From the NCBI GenBank assembly GCA_023475715.1, contig JAMCVO010000597.1, forward strand, positions 1-5,284: 5,284 nucleotides of DNA, written 5' to 3'. Below are positions 1 to 5,284 of the stretch, one piece after another. Both the position numbers and the translations under genes were made by a program. Each line of letters begins with the position of its first letter. Position 1 is the first letter of the stretch. The notes under the pieces are model-generated. The model was not told the DNA's origin and made no database searches. It saw only the letters and a list, made by a program, of their open reading frames with translations. Source of the DNA: Actinomycetota bacterium. GTDB taxonomy: Bacteria; Actinomycetota; Humimicrobiia; Humimicrobiales; Humimicrobiaceae.

Positions 1-197
1 TCAGAGACAGATATCCTGATAATGAGGAAACAAACAAAATGCTTGCTGCGCAGATACCTGTAGGCCGTATAGGAAAACCCGAAGATATTGCAAATATTGC
101 ATTGTTTCTTGCAAGTGATGAAACCAACTATATCTGTGGCCATGAAATTGTTGCAGATGGTGGCAGAATTCTTTACCAGCATCCGGCTGGAAGTTAA
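1..197 (+). CDS. short-chain dehydrogenase/reductase (SDR), C-terminal part only
   Basis: The reading frame enters from the left edge (first full codon at base 3) and gives 64 residues before a TAA at 195-197. The segment PVGRIGKPEDIANIALFLAS, followed by the Y-I-C-G-H-E-I-V-A-D-G-G block, is the standard C-terminal end of classical SDR enzymes. These are NAD(P)-dependent oxidoreductases of sugars, polyols, ketoacids or acyl substrates. The Rossmann glycine motif and the catalytic Ser-Tyr-Lys lie outside the window, so substrate and cofactor cannot be read. The tail after D-G-G (R-I-L-Y-Q-H-P-A-G-S) is slightly longer than in many SDRs, which usually end near that motif. The gene points towards the transport operon and ends at a shared hairpin. 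A role in metabolising the imported ligand is a guess from proximity. Family call is firm; function is not. Confidence 0.93.
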   Translation, partial: RDRYPDNEETNKMLAAQIPVGRIGKPEDIANIALFLASDETNYICGHEIVADGGRILYQHPAGS

Positions 198-216
198 TAA
201 TAATCTTTAAAAAGCT

Positions 217-261
217 AATAATAAAAGAGGGTAAGTAAGAAACCTGCCCTCTTTTATTATT
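217..261. terminator. bidirectional rho-independent terminator between convergent genes
   Basis: A perfect 15-bp inverted repeat (arms 217-231 and 247-261) surrounds a loop of 15 nt or less. The tip is GC-rich (GAGGG/CCCTC) and the base is AT-rich, so each strand ends its stem in a T-rich run (CTTTTATTATT on plus; the mirror image followed by AGCTTTTT on minus). It lies 20 nt after the dehydrogenase stop and about 50 nt after the stop of the binding-protein gene. It can therefore end both convergent transcripts. Confidence 0.88.
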
Positions 262-312
262 TAAGCCTTGCTTATCACAAGACTCTTACTAACTATTACA
301 ACAATTCACAAA

Positions 313-1326
313 TTATTGAGTACCAAATGCCGAATTACCGGTTTTATCCAGAATATCTTTTGCTATTGCTTCCATGTTTTCAGGAGTTACAAGCTGAACT
401 TCTGCCGGAATTTCAACGTTCTCATAAGATTTGCCATCAACCAGTATCTCTTTTAAGGTTTCAACAGCTTTGTAACCGATAAGATAAGGCTGCTGCAAAA
501 TAGTACCGGCCAGGATTCCATCTTTTATTGCATTGAACTCTTCGGGGTCGCCATTATATCCAACGACTTTTATATCCTTATTCTGGGATTTAACGAAGTT
601 CGCAGCACCTGTTGCCTCTCGTCCTGATGTAAAGAAAGCGCCTTGAATATCCGGAGCTGCTGAAAGAATTTGCTGCATTGTGTCATAACCGCCTTCAGCC
701 GATGCATTCTGAACAATGATTTCCGACTTGATTGTATATCCAAGCTCATCACATTTAGCCTTAAATCCTTCACCTCTCTGCCTTGCATATGTCCATTGAG
801 GTTTCAGATTTCCCAGTCCAAAGAATGCGGTAGCTTTATCCGGAAGCAGTTTTGCAAGAAATTCGGCAGCTAATTCCCCTCCGTTAAAGTTGTTTGAAAT
901 AATAAGGGCGTTAACCGGACCTGATTTACCGATATCTGCACAAACTACAGGTATTCCTGCATCTCTTGCTTTCTGAACTGCAGGAGCCATAGCACCCGGA
1001 TCAACAGGTGTTGATACAATACCGCTGACTTTCTGATTAACCAGGGTGTTCATATCCTGAACCATTTGGGTTGCATCAGATTTCTGATCAAGCATTGTAT
1101 ATTTAAAGCCAAAAGCTGTGCAGGCATCCTTAACACCTTTTTCCAGATTCTGGAAAAATGTAAATTCCATTGTCCAGACTGAATAGCCTATTGTAACATC
1201 TGATGCTTTCATGGTTTTCGCTGTAGCTCCTGCTGTTGTTCCGGTCTTGCATCCGGCAATTGCAAATGAAACTACAAGAGCCAGAACCAGGATGGTAAGT
1301 ACGGAAATTTTTAAATATCTCTTCAC
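313..1326 (-). CDS. lipoprotein substrate-binding protein of a CUT2-type sugar ABC transporter
   Basis: This 337-residue protein is the extracytoplasmic receptor that captures the ligand and delivers it to the two permeases. The start is GTG at 1326, supported by AGGGAGG seven bases upstream. The N-terminus has a basic stretch (MKRYLK), a hydrophobic core and a lipobox ending A-I-A-G-C, so Cys26 should be lipidated. A Gly/Thr/Ala-rich linker (27-38) precedes the periplasmic-binding fold (Peripla_BP_4/RbsB type) from about residue 43. Recognisable landmarks are TPVDPGA (106-112), ARQRGEGF (181-188), KVVGYNGD (253-260) and ILQQP (276-280). By eye against RbsB, the ligand-contacting Asp (D109), Arg (R184) and Gln (Q279) positions look kept. 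The hinge-region Asn and the Asp of the usual G-F-D-G motif are replaced (S234, N258). A ligand other than ribose is therefore likely. It is the last gene of the operon, behind a 135-nt gap with a stem-loop. Family is sure; substrate is unknown. Confidence 0.95.
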   Translation of the reverse strand: MKRYLKISVLTILVLALVVSFAIAGCKTGTTAGATAKTMKASDVTIGYSVWTMEFTFFQNLEKGVKDACTAFGFKYTMLDQKSDATQMVQDMNTLVNQKVSGIVSTPVDPGAMAPAVQKARDAGIPVVCADIGKSGPVNALIISNNFNGGELAAEFLAKLLPDKATAFFGLGNLKPQWTYARQRGEGFKAKCDELGYTIKSEIIVQNASAEGGYDTMQQILSAAPDIQGAFFTSGREATGAANFVKSQNKDIKVVGYNGDPEEFNAIKDGILAGTILQQPYLIGYKAVETLKEILVDGKSYENVEIPAEVQLVTPENMEAIAKDILDKTGNSAFGTQ

Positions 1327-1333
1327 TTTTTAA

Positions 1334-1340
1334 CCTCCCT
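1334..1340 (-). promoter_or_regulatory. strong Shine-Dalgarno site for the GTG-started binding protein
   Basis: The minus strand reads AGGGAGG, then seven bases, then GTG. This is the best ribosome-binding site in the window. It justifies the non-ATG start and fits the high level of binding protein usually needed relative to the membrane components. Confidence 0.85.
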
Positions 1341-1371
1341 TTTTTTATATTGGTTTCTTTCTTGCTGTCTT

Positions 1372-1406
1372 TAATCAGCAACACTTATCGACTCTGTTGC
1401 TAATTA
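1372..1406 (-). other. intercistronic stem-loop ahead of the binding-protein gene
   Basis: In the transcript, TAATTAGCAACA pairs with TGTTGCTGATTA to give a 12-bp stem with one G-U wobble and an 11-nt loop. It sits in the 135-nt gap between permease 2 and the binding protein, about 45 nt before the GTG start. No run of T follows on the minus strand, so it is a poor terminator. Hairpins in this position of binding-protein operons often stabilise or mark processing of mRNA so that the binding protein outnumbers the membrane parts. That role is inferred here. The pairing is seen directly. Confidence 0.5.
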
Positions 1407-1461
1407 TTAAAAACAATCATTTAAATTAAAAAATTTGAAATCAATAATAGCCTATTTAACA

Positions 1462-2442
1462 TTACTGAGTTTGCCCAATCAGGTAGAATTTCAGTTTGTT
1501 GAGAGAAACTGCTAAAATCAATACAACACCTGTAGCTACTTGCTGCCAATAGCTATTAACCTGGGCATTACTCATACCGGTTTTCAAAAATATGATTATC
1601 AATGCAGCAAGCAACGTACCGCCCAGACTACCGCTTCCACCTGCCAGTGCTGTTCCGCCAAGTACAACTGCGGTTATCACCTGAAATTCCCATCCGTCTC
1701 CCATCATTCCGGGATTTGCTGCACCAAGCATCGAACCGTTAAGAACCGCAGCAACACCAACAAATACACCAATTAACGTAAAAACCAAAATTTTAACATT
1801 GTCTACATTTATTCCGGATAAAGCTGCTGCTCTGCTGTTTGTTCCTACAGCCAGTATATATCTTCCGATTGGAGCTTTCCTCAACATAAGATATGCAATC
1901 AGATAACAAATTGCCATTATGTATATGGGTAAGGGTAGTCCTAAAAAATTGCCATTGCCCAGAAATATCCAGAACCTGTCCTGAATATATTGAGGTGTAT
2001 TGTTTGTATAGATATAAGCAATAGCTCTGAAAATAAACAGCATGCCTAAAGTTGTAATAAAAGCCGGTATTTTAAGCTTAGTGACAAATAAACCATTTAT
2101 AAATCCAAGAAAGGCTGCAACCACTATTGTTATAAGGACACCTGCGATTCCACCAATTTTCAGAGCAGCCGAAGCTCCTAATACTCCTGCAAGGGCAAGC
2201 ATTGAACCTACCGAAATATCGAAATTTCCAGTCATTATGCAAAAAGTCATACCGATAGCTCCGATTCCGACATAACTTGAAAACCGGATCATGTCACGGA
2301 AATTAGGCCATGTAAAATACAGATTCGGAATTATCAGTGAAAAGAACCCGAATATTATAATCAGAATAACAATGAGACCGAAACTATTTAAAAAGTTTCC
2401 CGCTTTTTGTTTTGTAGTTAATTCAACTTTAATATCAGCCAT
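1462..2442 (-). CDS. CUT2-type sugar ABC transporter permease 2 (RbsC-like)
   Basis: This integral membrane subunit forms part of the import channel. The product is 326 residues if the ATG at 2442 is used. A TTG six bases further upstream is in frame, but the AAGGA site sits seven bases from the ATG and only one from the TTG, so I prefer ATG. After a short polar N-terminus come several hydrophobic helices. The family markers are GNFDISVG (72-79, second membrane region), the cytoplasmic coupling-loop segment P-I-G-R-Y-I-L-A-V-G-T-N (191-202) followed by AAALSGI, and LGGTALAGGSGSLGGT (261-276). This matches the BPD_transp_2 family (RbsC, XylH, LsrC/D). It starts two bases after the stop of permease 1, so translation is probably coupled. 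The two permeases share the same motifs but are clearly different in sequence, pointing to a heterodimeric channel rather than the homodimer of a single-permease system. Confidence 0.95.
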   Translation of the reverse strand: MADIKVELTTKQKAGNFLNSFGLIVILIIIFGFFSLIIPNLYFTWPNFRDMIRFSSYVGIGAIGMTFCIMTGNFDISVGSMLALAGVLGASAALKIGGIAGVLITIVVAAFLGFINGLFVTKLKIPAFITTLGMLFIFRAIAYIYTNNTPQYIQDRFWIFLGNGNFLGLPLPIYIMAICYLIAYLMLRKAPIGRYILAVGTNSRAAALSGINVDNVKILVFTLIGVFVGVAAVLNGSMLGAANPGMMGDGWEFQVITAVVLGGTALAGGSGSLGGTLLAALIIIFLKTGMSNAQVNSYWQQVATGVVLILAVSLNKLKFYLIGQTQ

Positions 2443-2444
2443 TT

Positions 2445-3407
2445 TCAAATCCTTATCCCTTTTATTTTTGCTACTTCAAGATATCTCATCCTCAGCCCAT
2501 CTATGAACAAAGCAAACAGTAAAGTAATACCAACCGCGAGCATCTGATAGAATATCTGGACATTAAGCAGATTAAGACCATAATAAATCATTGAAATAAA
2601 TATACCTGCAAACAGAGTCCCTATCAGATTTCCTCTTCCTCCAGCAAGACTGGTTCCACCAAGTATGGTTATTGTTAAAACATTAAGCGTAAAGCCAGGT
2701 GCCATTGTTGGTATGCCGATTAAAGCCTGGGAAGTTCTGATAATACCTACAATACTTGCGGAAAATGCCACCAATATATAAACAATTGTTTTTATAAATG
2801 TTACGTTTAATCCTGACATTTTCGCAGCCTGTTCATTTGAACCTGAAGCAGCAACATGCCGTCCAAATGAAGTCTGGTTTAAAAGAATAAAGAATATAAT
2901 AAAAAGGACAACCATATATAATATGGGGGTTGGTATACCAAATAATTTTGTAGCCCCTATTAACATAAATGATTTTTGAGAAATTACAACCTGCCTTCCG
3001 TTTGTAATCAATAACGAAGCACCCCTCAGGATTACCTGCATTGCCAGTGTGGCAATCAGCGGGCTTATACTCATCCTGGTAATCAAAACACCATTAATAA
3101 GACCCACAAAACAGCTTGCCAGAATTGCAATTATTATTGATCCGGCAAATCCGAGACTTGGGATCAGCATTGCAATAATAACGCTTGTAAGTCCCATTAC
3201 TGCCTCTACTGAAAGATCAAAACCTCCGCTGGTTATCGCAAACGTCATGCCAAAAGCTATAATTGCCCCATAACACCCTTGCTGGATAATACTTAAAATA
3301 GTATCCAAATTTCTGAAATTAGGGCTGACAGCTGCAAGAAAAATGCTGGCAGCAATTATCAGTATAAATATTCCTATCTTCTCATATAATTTTAGAAATT
3401 TTACCAT
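2445..3407 (-). CDS. CUT2-type sugar ABC transporter permease 1 (RbsC-like)
   Basis: A 320-residue membrane protein, strongly hydrophobic from about residue 10 on, of the BPD_transp_2 family. It is the partner of permease 2 in the channel. The ATG at 3407 is preceded by AAAGGA at eight bases. Markers are GGFDLSVEAV (61-70), the coupling-loop segment S-F-G-R-H-V-A-A-S-G-S-N (180-191) with AAKMSGLNV behind it, and LGGTSLAGGRGNLIGT (249-264). In the first motif the glycine normally found after DLSV is a glutamate (E68), a charged residue in or next to a membrane helix. The C-terminus ends in a basic cytoplasmic tail. The TGA stop at 2445-2447 lies two bases before the next ATG. The ATPase gene ends 75 nt upstream, and I see no terminator in that gap. 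Confidence 0.95.
   Translation of the reverse strand: MVKFLKLYEKIGIFILIIAASIFLAAVSPNFRNLDTILSIIQQGCYGAIIAFGMTFAITSGGFDLSVEAVMGLTSVIIAMLIPSLGFAGSIIIAILASCFVGLINGVLITRMSISPLIATLAMQVILRGASLLITNGRQVVISQKSFMLIGATKLFGIPTPILYMVVLFIIFFILLNQTSFGRHVAASGSNEQAAKMSGLNVTFIKTIVYILVAFSASIVGIIRTSQALIGIPTMAPGFTLNVLTITILGGTSLAGGRGNLIGTLFAGIFISMIYYGLNLLNVQIFYQMLAVGITLLFALFIDGLRMRYLEVAKIKGIRI
2450..2454 (-). promoter_or_regulatory. Shine-Dalgarno site that decides the permease 2 start
   Basis: AAGGA on the minus strand lies inside the last codons of permease 1, seven bases before the ATG at 2442. The competing TTG at 2448 would sit only one base from it. An AGGG slightly further upstream could serve the TTG, so the longer form is not fully excluded. 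Confidence 0.6.
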
Positions 3408-3482
3408 CTTATAAATCCTTTAAGATAATCTTTTTATATTACATATTAAAATTCAACTATATGAACCAATTATTACTGCCAA

Positions 3483-5006
3483 TTAATTATTTGAATAACT
3501 AAATTTGCCGATCTCTGCTGCAACGAGTTTCTCCTCATCCATATTTTCCCTGTTAAATTCTGCAGCCATCTTGCCTTTATAAAGAACGAGACATCTGTCC
3601 GTCAAATTTACCAGCTCGGGAAGTTCTGAAGAAGCCATTATTATTGAAATACCTTTATTTGCAAGTCCAACCATTATTTTATGAATTTCAGCTTTCGCAC
3701 CAACATCAATCCCTCTTGTCGGTTCCAAAAGAATTAAAACCTTGCATTCACTAACAAGAGTACGGCCAATGATTACTTTTTGCTGATTTCCTCCGCTCAG
3801 ATAAATAATTCTTTGATTTAAATTTGCATATTTGATATCAAGCTCTTTAGCCATTTCATTAAATACCTTTAATTCTTCTTTCTTCTTTATGAATAATCCC
3901 TTAAAAAAGGTTAACGCCTTAATAATCACGATAGAAAGATTCTGCAGCACCGACATATCATATAAAAGTCCTTCACCTTTCCTGTCCTCGGTAACATATC
4001 CAATGCCAAGTTTTATCGCTTCAGAAGGACTTTTGATATCAACTTTTTCTCCTTCAAAATATACTTCGCCGCTAGTTTTTTGCGTTAACCTTTTTTGCGA
4101 CCTGAAAAGGTGGTGTATGCCTGAACCAAGAACACCGGCAAATCCGAGAATTTCACCTTTATGAAGCTTAAAACTGACATCAAATATGCTGTCTGAAATA
4201 TTATAATTCCTGACTTCCATAATGACTTCGTCTTTATCTGTTCTTTCCTTTTTTCCAGCAAAATAGTCTTTAACTATCTTTCCAACCATCAATGAGACTA
4301 TCTCATCCTGATTGGTATCCTTAGTATTTTTGGTTTCAATTTTTTTGCCATCTCTTAAAACCGTAATCCTGTCCGATAATTTAAAAGCTTCATCCAACCT
4401 GTGCGAAATATAAATGATTGAAACACCTTTTTTACGTAATTCCTCTATTATTGCAAATAGTTTGACAACTTCTTTTTCAGTTAAGGTTGCAGTAGGTTCA
4501 TCCATAATAATAAGTTTTGCATCCATTGACAGAGACTTGGCTATTTCAACCATCTGTTTTTCAGCTACGGATAAATCTGAAATAAATCTTCGCGGACTTA
4601 TGTCAATATCCAGTTTTTTTAAAATTTCCGAAGCTTCACTATTTATTTTTTTCCAATTAACAAACGACTTCCCTATCCTTGGTTCACGGCCTATATAAAT
4701 ATTTTCAGCTACGGATAAATCCGGAACGAGATTGAATTCCTGATAAATTACAGCTATCTTCAAATGCTGAGCTATAAACGTACTGGAGATTGTAACCGGC
4801 TTTCCTTCTATGATAATTTCTCCGCCATCAGGCTGATAAGCTCCTCCCAAAATCTTGATTAAGGTACTTTTACCTGCTCCATTTTCTCCAACTAATGCAT
4901 GAACTTCCCCGTATTTAACATCAAAGTCAACATCTTCAAGGGCAACTACACCGGGGAAAATTTTCCTGATATTTTTTAATCTGATGAGAACATTATTTTC
5001 ATTCAT
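3483..5006 (-). CDS. CUT2-type sugar ABC transporter ATP-binding protein with two fused nucleotide-binding domains (RbsA/MglA-like)
   Basis: A 507-residue cytoplasmic ATPase of normal length for the RbsA/MglA/XylG class. It energises import through the two permeases encoded downstream. Domain 1 is complete: Walker A GENGAGKST (40-48), Q-loop Q89, signature LSVAEKQ (145-151), Walker B LIIMDEPT (165-172) and switch H202. Domain 2 (about 260-500) keeps the signature LSGGNQQK (403-410) and the T-E-D-R-K-G-E-G-L Q-loop-like block (339-347). Its Walker A is G-V-L-G-S-G-I-H-H (291-299) without Lys or Thr, its Walker B reads L-I-L-L-E-P-T with Leu427 where Asp is usual, and Ser460 stands at the switch position. 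Loss of the domain 2 Walker A lysine and a switch serine are usual in this family; loss of the Asp is not. Domain 1 with the domain 2 signature can still form one working ATP site. The start is ATG at 5006, with AAAGGG ten bases upstream. It is the first gene of the operon within view. Confidence 0.96.
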   Translation of the reverse strand: MNENNVLIRLKNIRKIFPGVVALEDVDFDVKYGEVHALVGENGAGKSTLIKILGGAYQPDGGEIIIEGKPVTISSTFIAQHLKIAVIYQEFNLVPDLSVAENIYIGREPRIGKSFVNWKKINSEASEILKKLDIDISPRRFISDLSVAEKQMVEIAKSLSMDAKLIIMDEPTATLTEKEVVKLFAIIEELRKKGVSIIYISHRLDEAFKLSDRITVLRDGKKIETKNTKDTNQDEIVSLMVGKIVKDYFAGKKERTDKDEVIMEVRNYNISDSIFDVSFKLHKGEILGFAGVLGSGIHHLFRSQKRLTQKTSGEVYFEGEKVDIKSPSEAIKLGIGYVTEDRKGEGLLYDMSVLQNLSIVIIKALTFFKGLFIKKKEELKVFNEMAKELDIKYANLNQRIIYLSGGNQQKVIIGRTLVSECKVLILLEPTRGIDVGAKAEIHKIMVGLANKGISIIMASSELPELVNLTDRCLVLYKGKMAAEFNRENMDEEKLVAAEIGKFSYSNN

Positions 5007-5044
5007 AGCATTGATACCCTTTATTTTAATTTTTAGAAATTATA

Positions 5045-5079
5045 TATAAAGTGTGTATAAAACTTTATAAATTTAAAGT
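5045..5079. repeat. two overlapping short inverted repeats in the operon leader
   Basis: TATAAAGT (5045-5052) is the perfect inverse of ACTTTATA (5062-5069). ACTTTA (5062-5067) is also the inverse of TAAAGT (5074-5079). The middle arm can therefore pair with either neighbour. The elements lie between the predicted promoter and the ATPase start, where an operator or a leader structure would be found. The tract is so AT-rich that such repeats may be chance. Confidence 0.3.
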
Positions 5080-5100
5080 AATTTTATATAAATTTAGTGA

Positions 5101-5129
5101 AATATAACATAAAAAAATATAAATTTCAA
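5101..5129 (-). promoter_or_regulatory. candidate sigma-70-type promoter for the transport operon
   Basis: On the minus strand, TTGAAA (5124-5129) and TATATT (5101-5106) are separated by exactly 17 bases. Each differs from the consensus at one position. Transcription would begin near 5094, leaving a leader of roughly 90 nt before the ATPase ATG. The surrounding DNA is nearly all A and T, which raises the risk of a chance match, but this is the best spaced pair I found in 5007-5190. Confidence 0.42.
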
Positions 5130-5173
5130 TAAATTACATAAAAAAATATCCAAAAACTTATTGATGATTTTTT

Positions 5174-5239
5174 TTACATACAGTAGCGGAAAATTTTTCT
5201 GATGCTTTTAAATTTAAGAAAAACGTTATTTTCATTCAT
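5174..5239 (-). pseudogene. truncated 5' remnant of a second RbsA-like ATPase gene
   Basis: The minus strand has ATG at 5239, preceded by AAGGGG at nine bases, and an open frame of only 21 codons ending in TAA. Its first 17 residues, M-N-E-N-N-V-F-L-K-F-K-S-I-R-K-I-F, match the start of the ATPase beginning at 5006 (M-N-E-N-N-V-L-I-R-L-K-N-I-R-K-I-F) at 12 positions. The remaining changes are mild: L/F, I/L, R/K, L/F and N/S. Over 54 bases from the ATG, 43 are identical. The likeness extends upstream through the ribosome-binding site to a shared ATTAAAATAA (5259-5268 here, 5021-5030 at the ATPase). After codon 18 it stops, and AT-rich non-coding sequence follows. The best reading is the stump of a diverged paralogous ATPase gene removed by deletion. 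A functional short leader peptide is possible but less likely. Confidence 0.62.
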
Positions 5240-5284
5240 GGCAATGAACCCCTTACCATTATTTTAATTCCATGTCCTCGTGTT

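Noticed and set aside
268..456. 62-residue plus-strand open frame at the end of the binding-protein gene
   Set aside because: It overlaps the well-supported binding-protein gene on the other strand, has no recognisable domain, and reads like antisense of coding sequence. The same applies to the other opposite-strand frames across the operon.
313..1326. Naming the operon lsrACDB
   Set aside because: Gene order fits, but the binding protein carries RbsB-like landmarks and no clear LsrB ligand residues, and no lsrF, lsrG, lsrK or lsrR is visible. Gene order alone is not enough.
1407..1461. A separate promoter for the binding-protein gene
   Set aside because: I found no pair of -35/-10 hexamers with acceptable spacing in the gap. 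AT-rich matches were partial only.
2443..2448. TTG at 2448 as the start of permease 2
   Set aside because: The AAGGA site is only one base from it but seven from the ATG at 2442, and ATG is the commoner start. The two extra residues would make no functional difference.
4060..4140. Paired compensating frameshifts in the ATPase domain 2 P-loop region
   Set aside because: The other two minus-strand frames do not restore the expected R-T-E-L-x-R-A-L-F-G and run into stops. The existing frame keeps family spacing, so substitution is the simpler reading.
5259..5284. C-terminal end of an upstream gene reading H-E-D-M-E-L-K then TAA at 5259-5261
   Set aside because: Only seven codons lie in the window, and any frame over so short a distance can look plausible. 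It might be real, but the sequence shown cannot support it.

Overview
The window is AT-rich bacterial DNA that is almost fully occupied by one transport locus on the minus strand. It encodes a complete ABC importer of the ribose/galactose/xylose type (CUT2 family). Reading in the direction of transcription, from high to low coordinates, the order is: ATPase with two fused nucleotide-binding domains (5006-3483), membrane permease 1 (3407-2445), membrane permease 2 (2442-1462) and a lipid-anchored substrate-binding protein (1326-313). The gaps are short: 75 nt, then 2 nt, then 135 nt with a stem-loop. This fits one operon. The order ATPase-permease-permease-binding protein and the two different permeases recall the lsrACDB layout. 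The binding protein looks like a general RbsB-type sugar binder rather than a clear LsrB, so the substrate is left open.

At the left edge, on the plus strand, is the C-terminal 64 residues of a short-chain dehydrogenase/reductase. It converges on the transport operon. The two transcription units share a 15-bp hairpin (217-261) that can terminate both.

At the right edge, 5007-5284 holds the operon leader. It is extremely AT-rich and contains a plausible sigma-70-type promoter (5101-5129) and overlapping short inverted repeats. Further upstream (about 5174-5268) lies the least expected element: a second, diverged copy of the beginning of the ATPase gene. It includes the ribosome-binding site, start codon and about 18 codons, and is cut off by a stop after 21 codons. 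It looks like the stump of a second, paralogous ABC ATPase gene.

The organism cannot be named from this stretch. Low GC, good AGGGAGG/AAGGA Shine-Dalgarno sites, TGA used as a stop and a lipoprotein-type binding protein fit a low-GC bacterium such as a Firmicute, a spirochaete or an uncultured anaerobic lineage. As a working model, the binding protein captures a sugar or sugar-like ligand outside the membrane, the two permeases form a heterodimeric channel, and the ATPase powers import through one canonical and one degenerate ATP site. The neighbouring dehydrogenase may act on the imported compound, but it is a separate transcription unit. I see no wholly new system here. The points most worth following are the gene stump upstream and the unusual second half of the ATPase.
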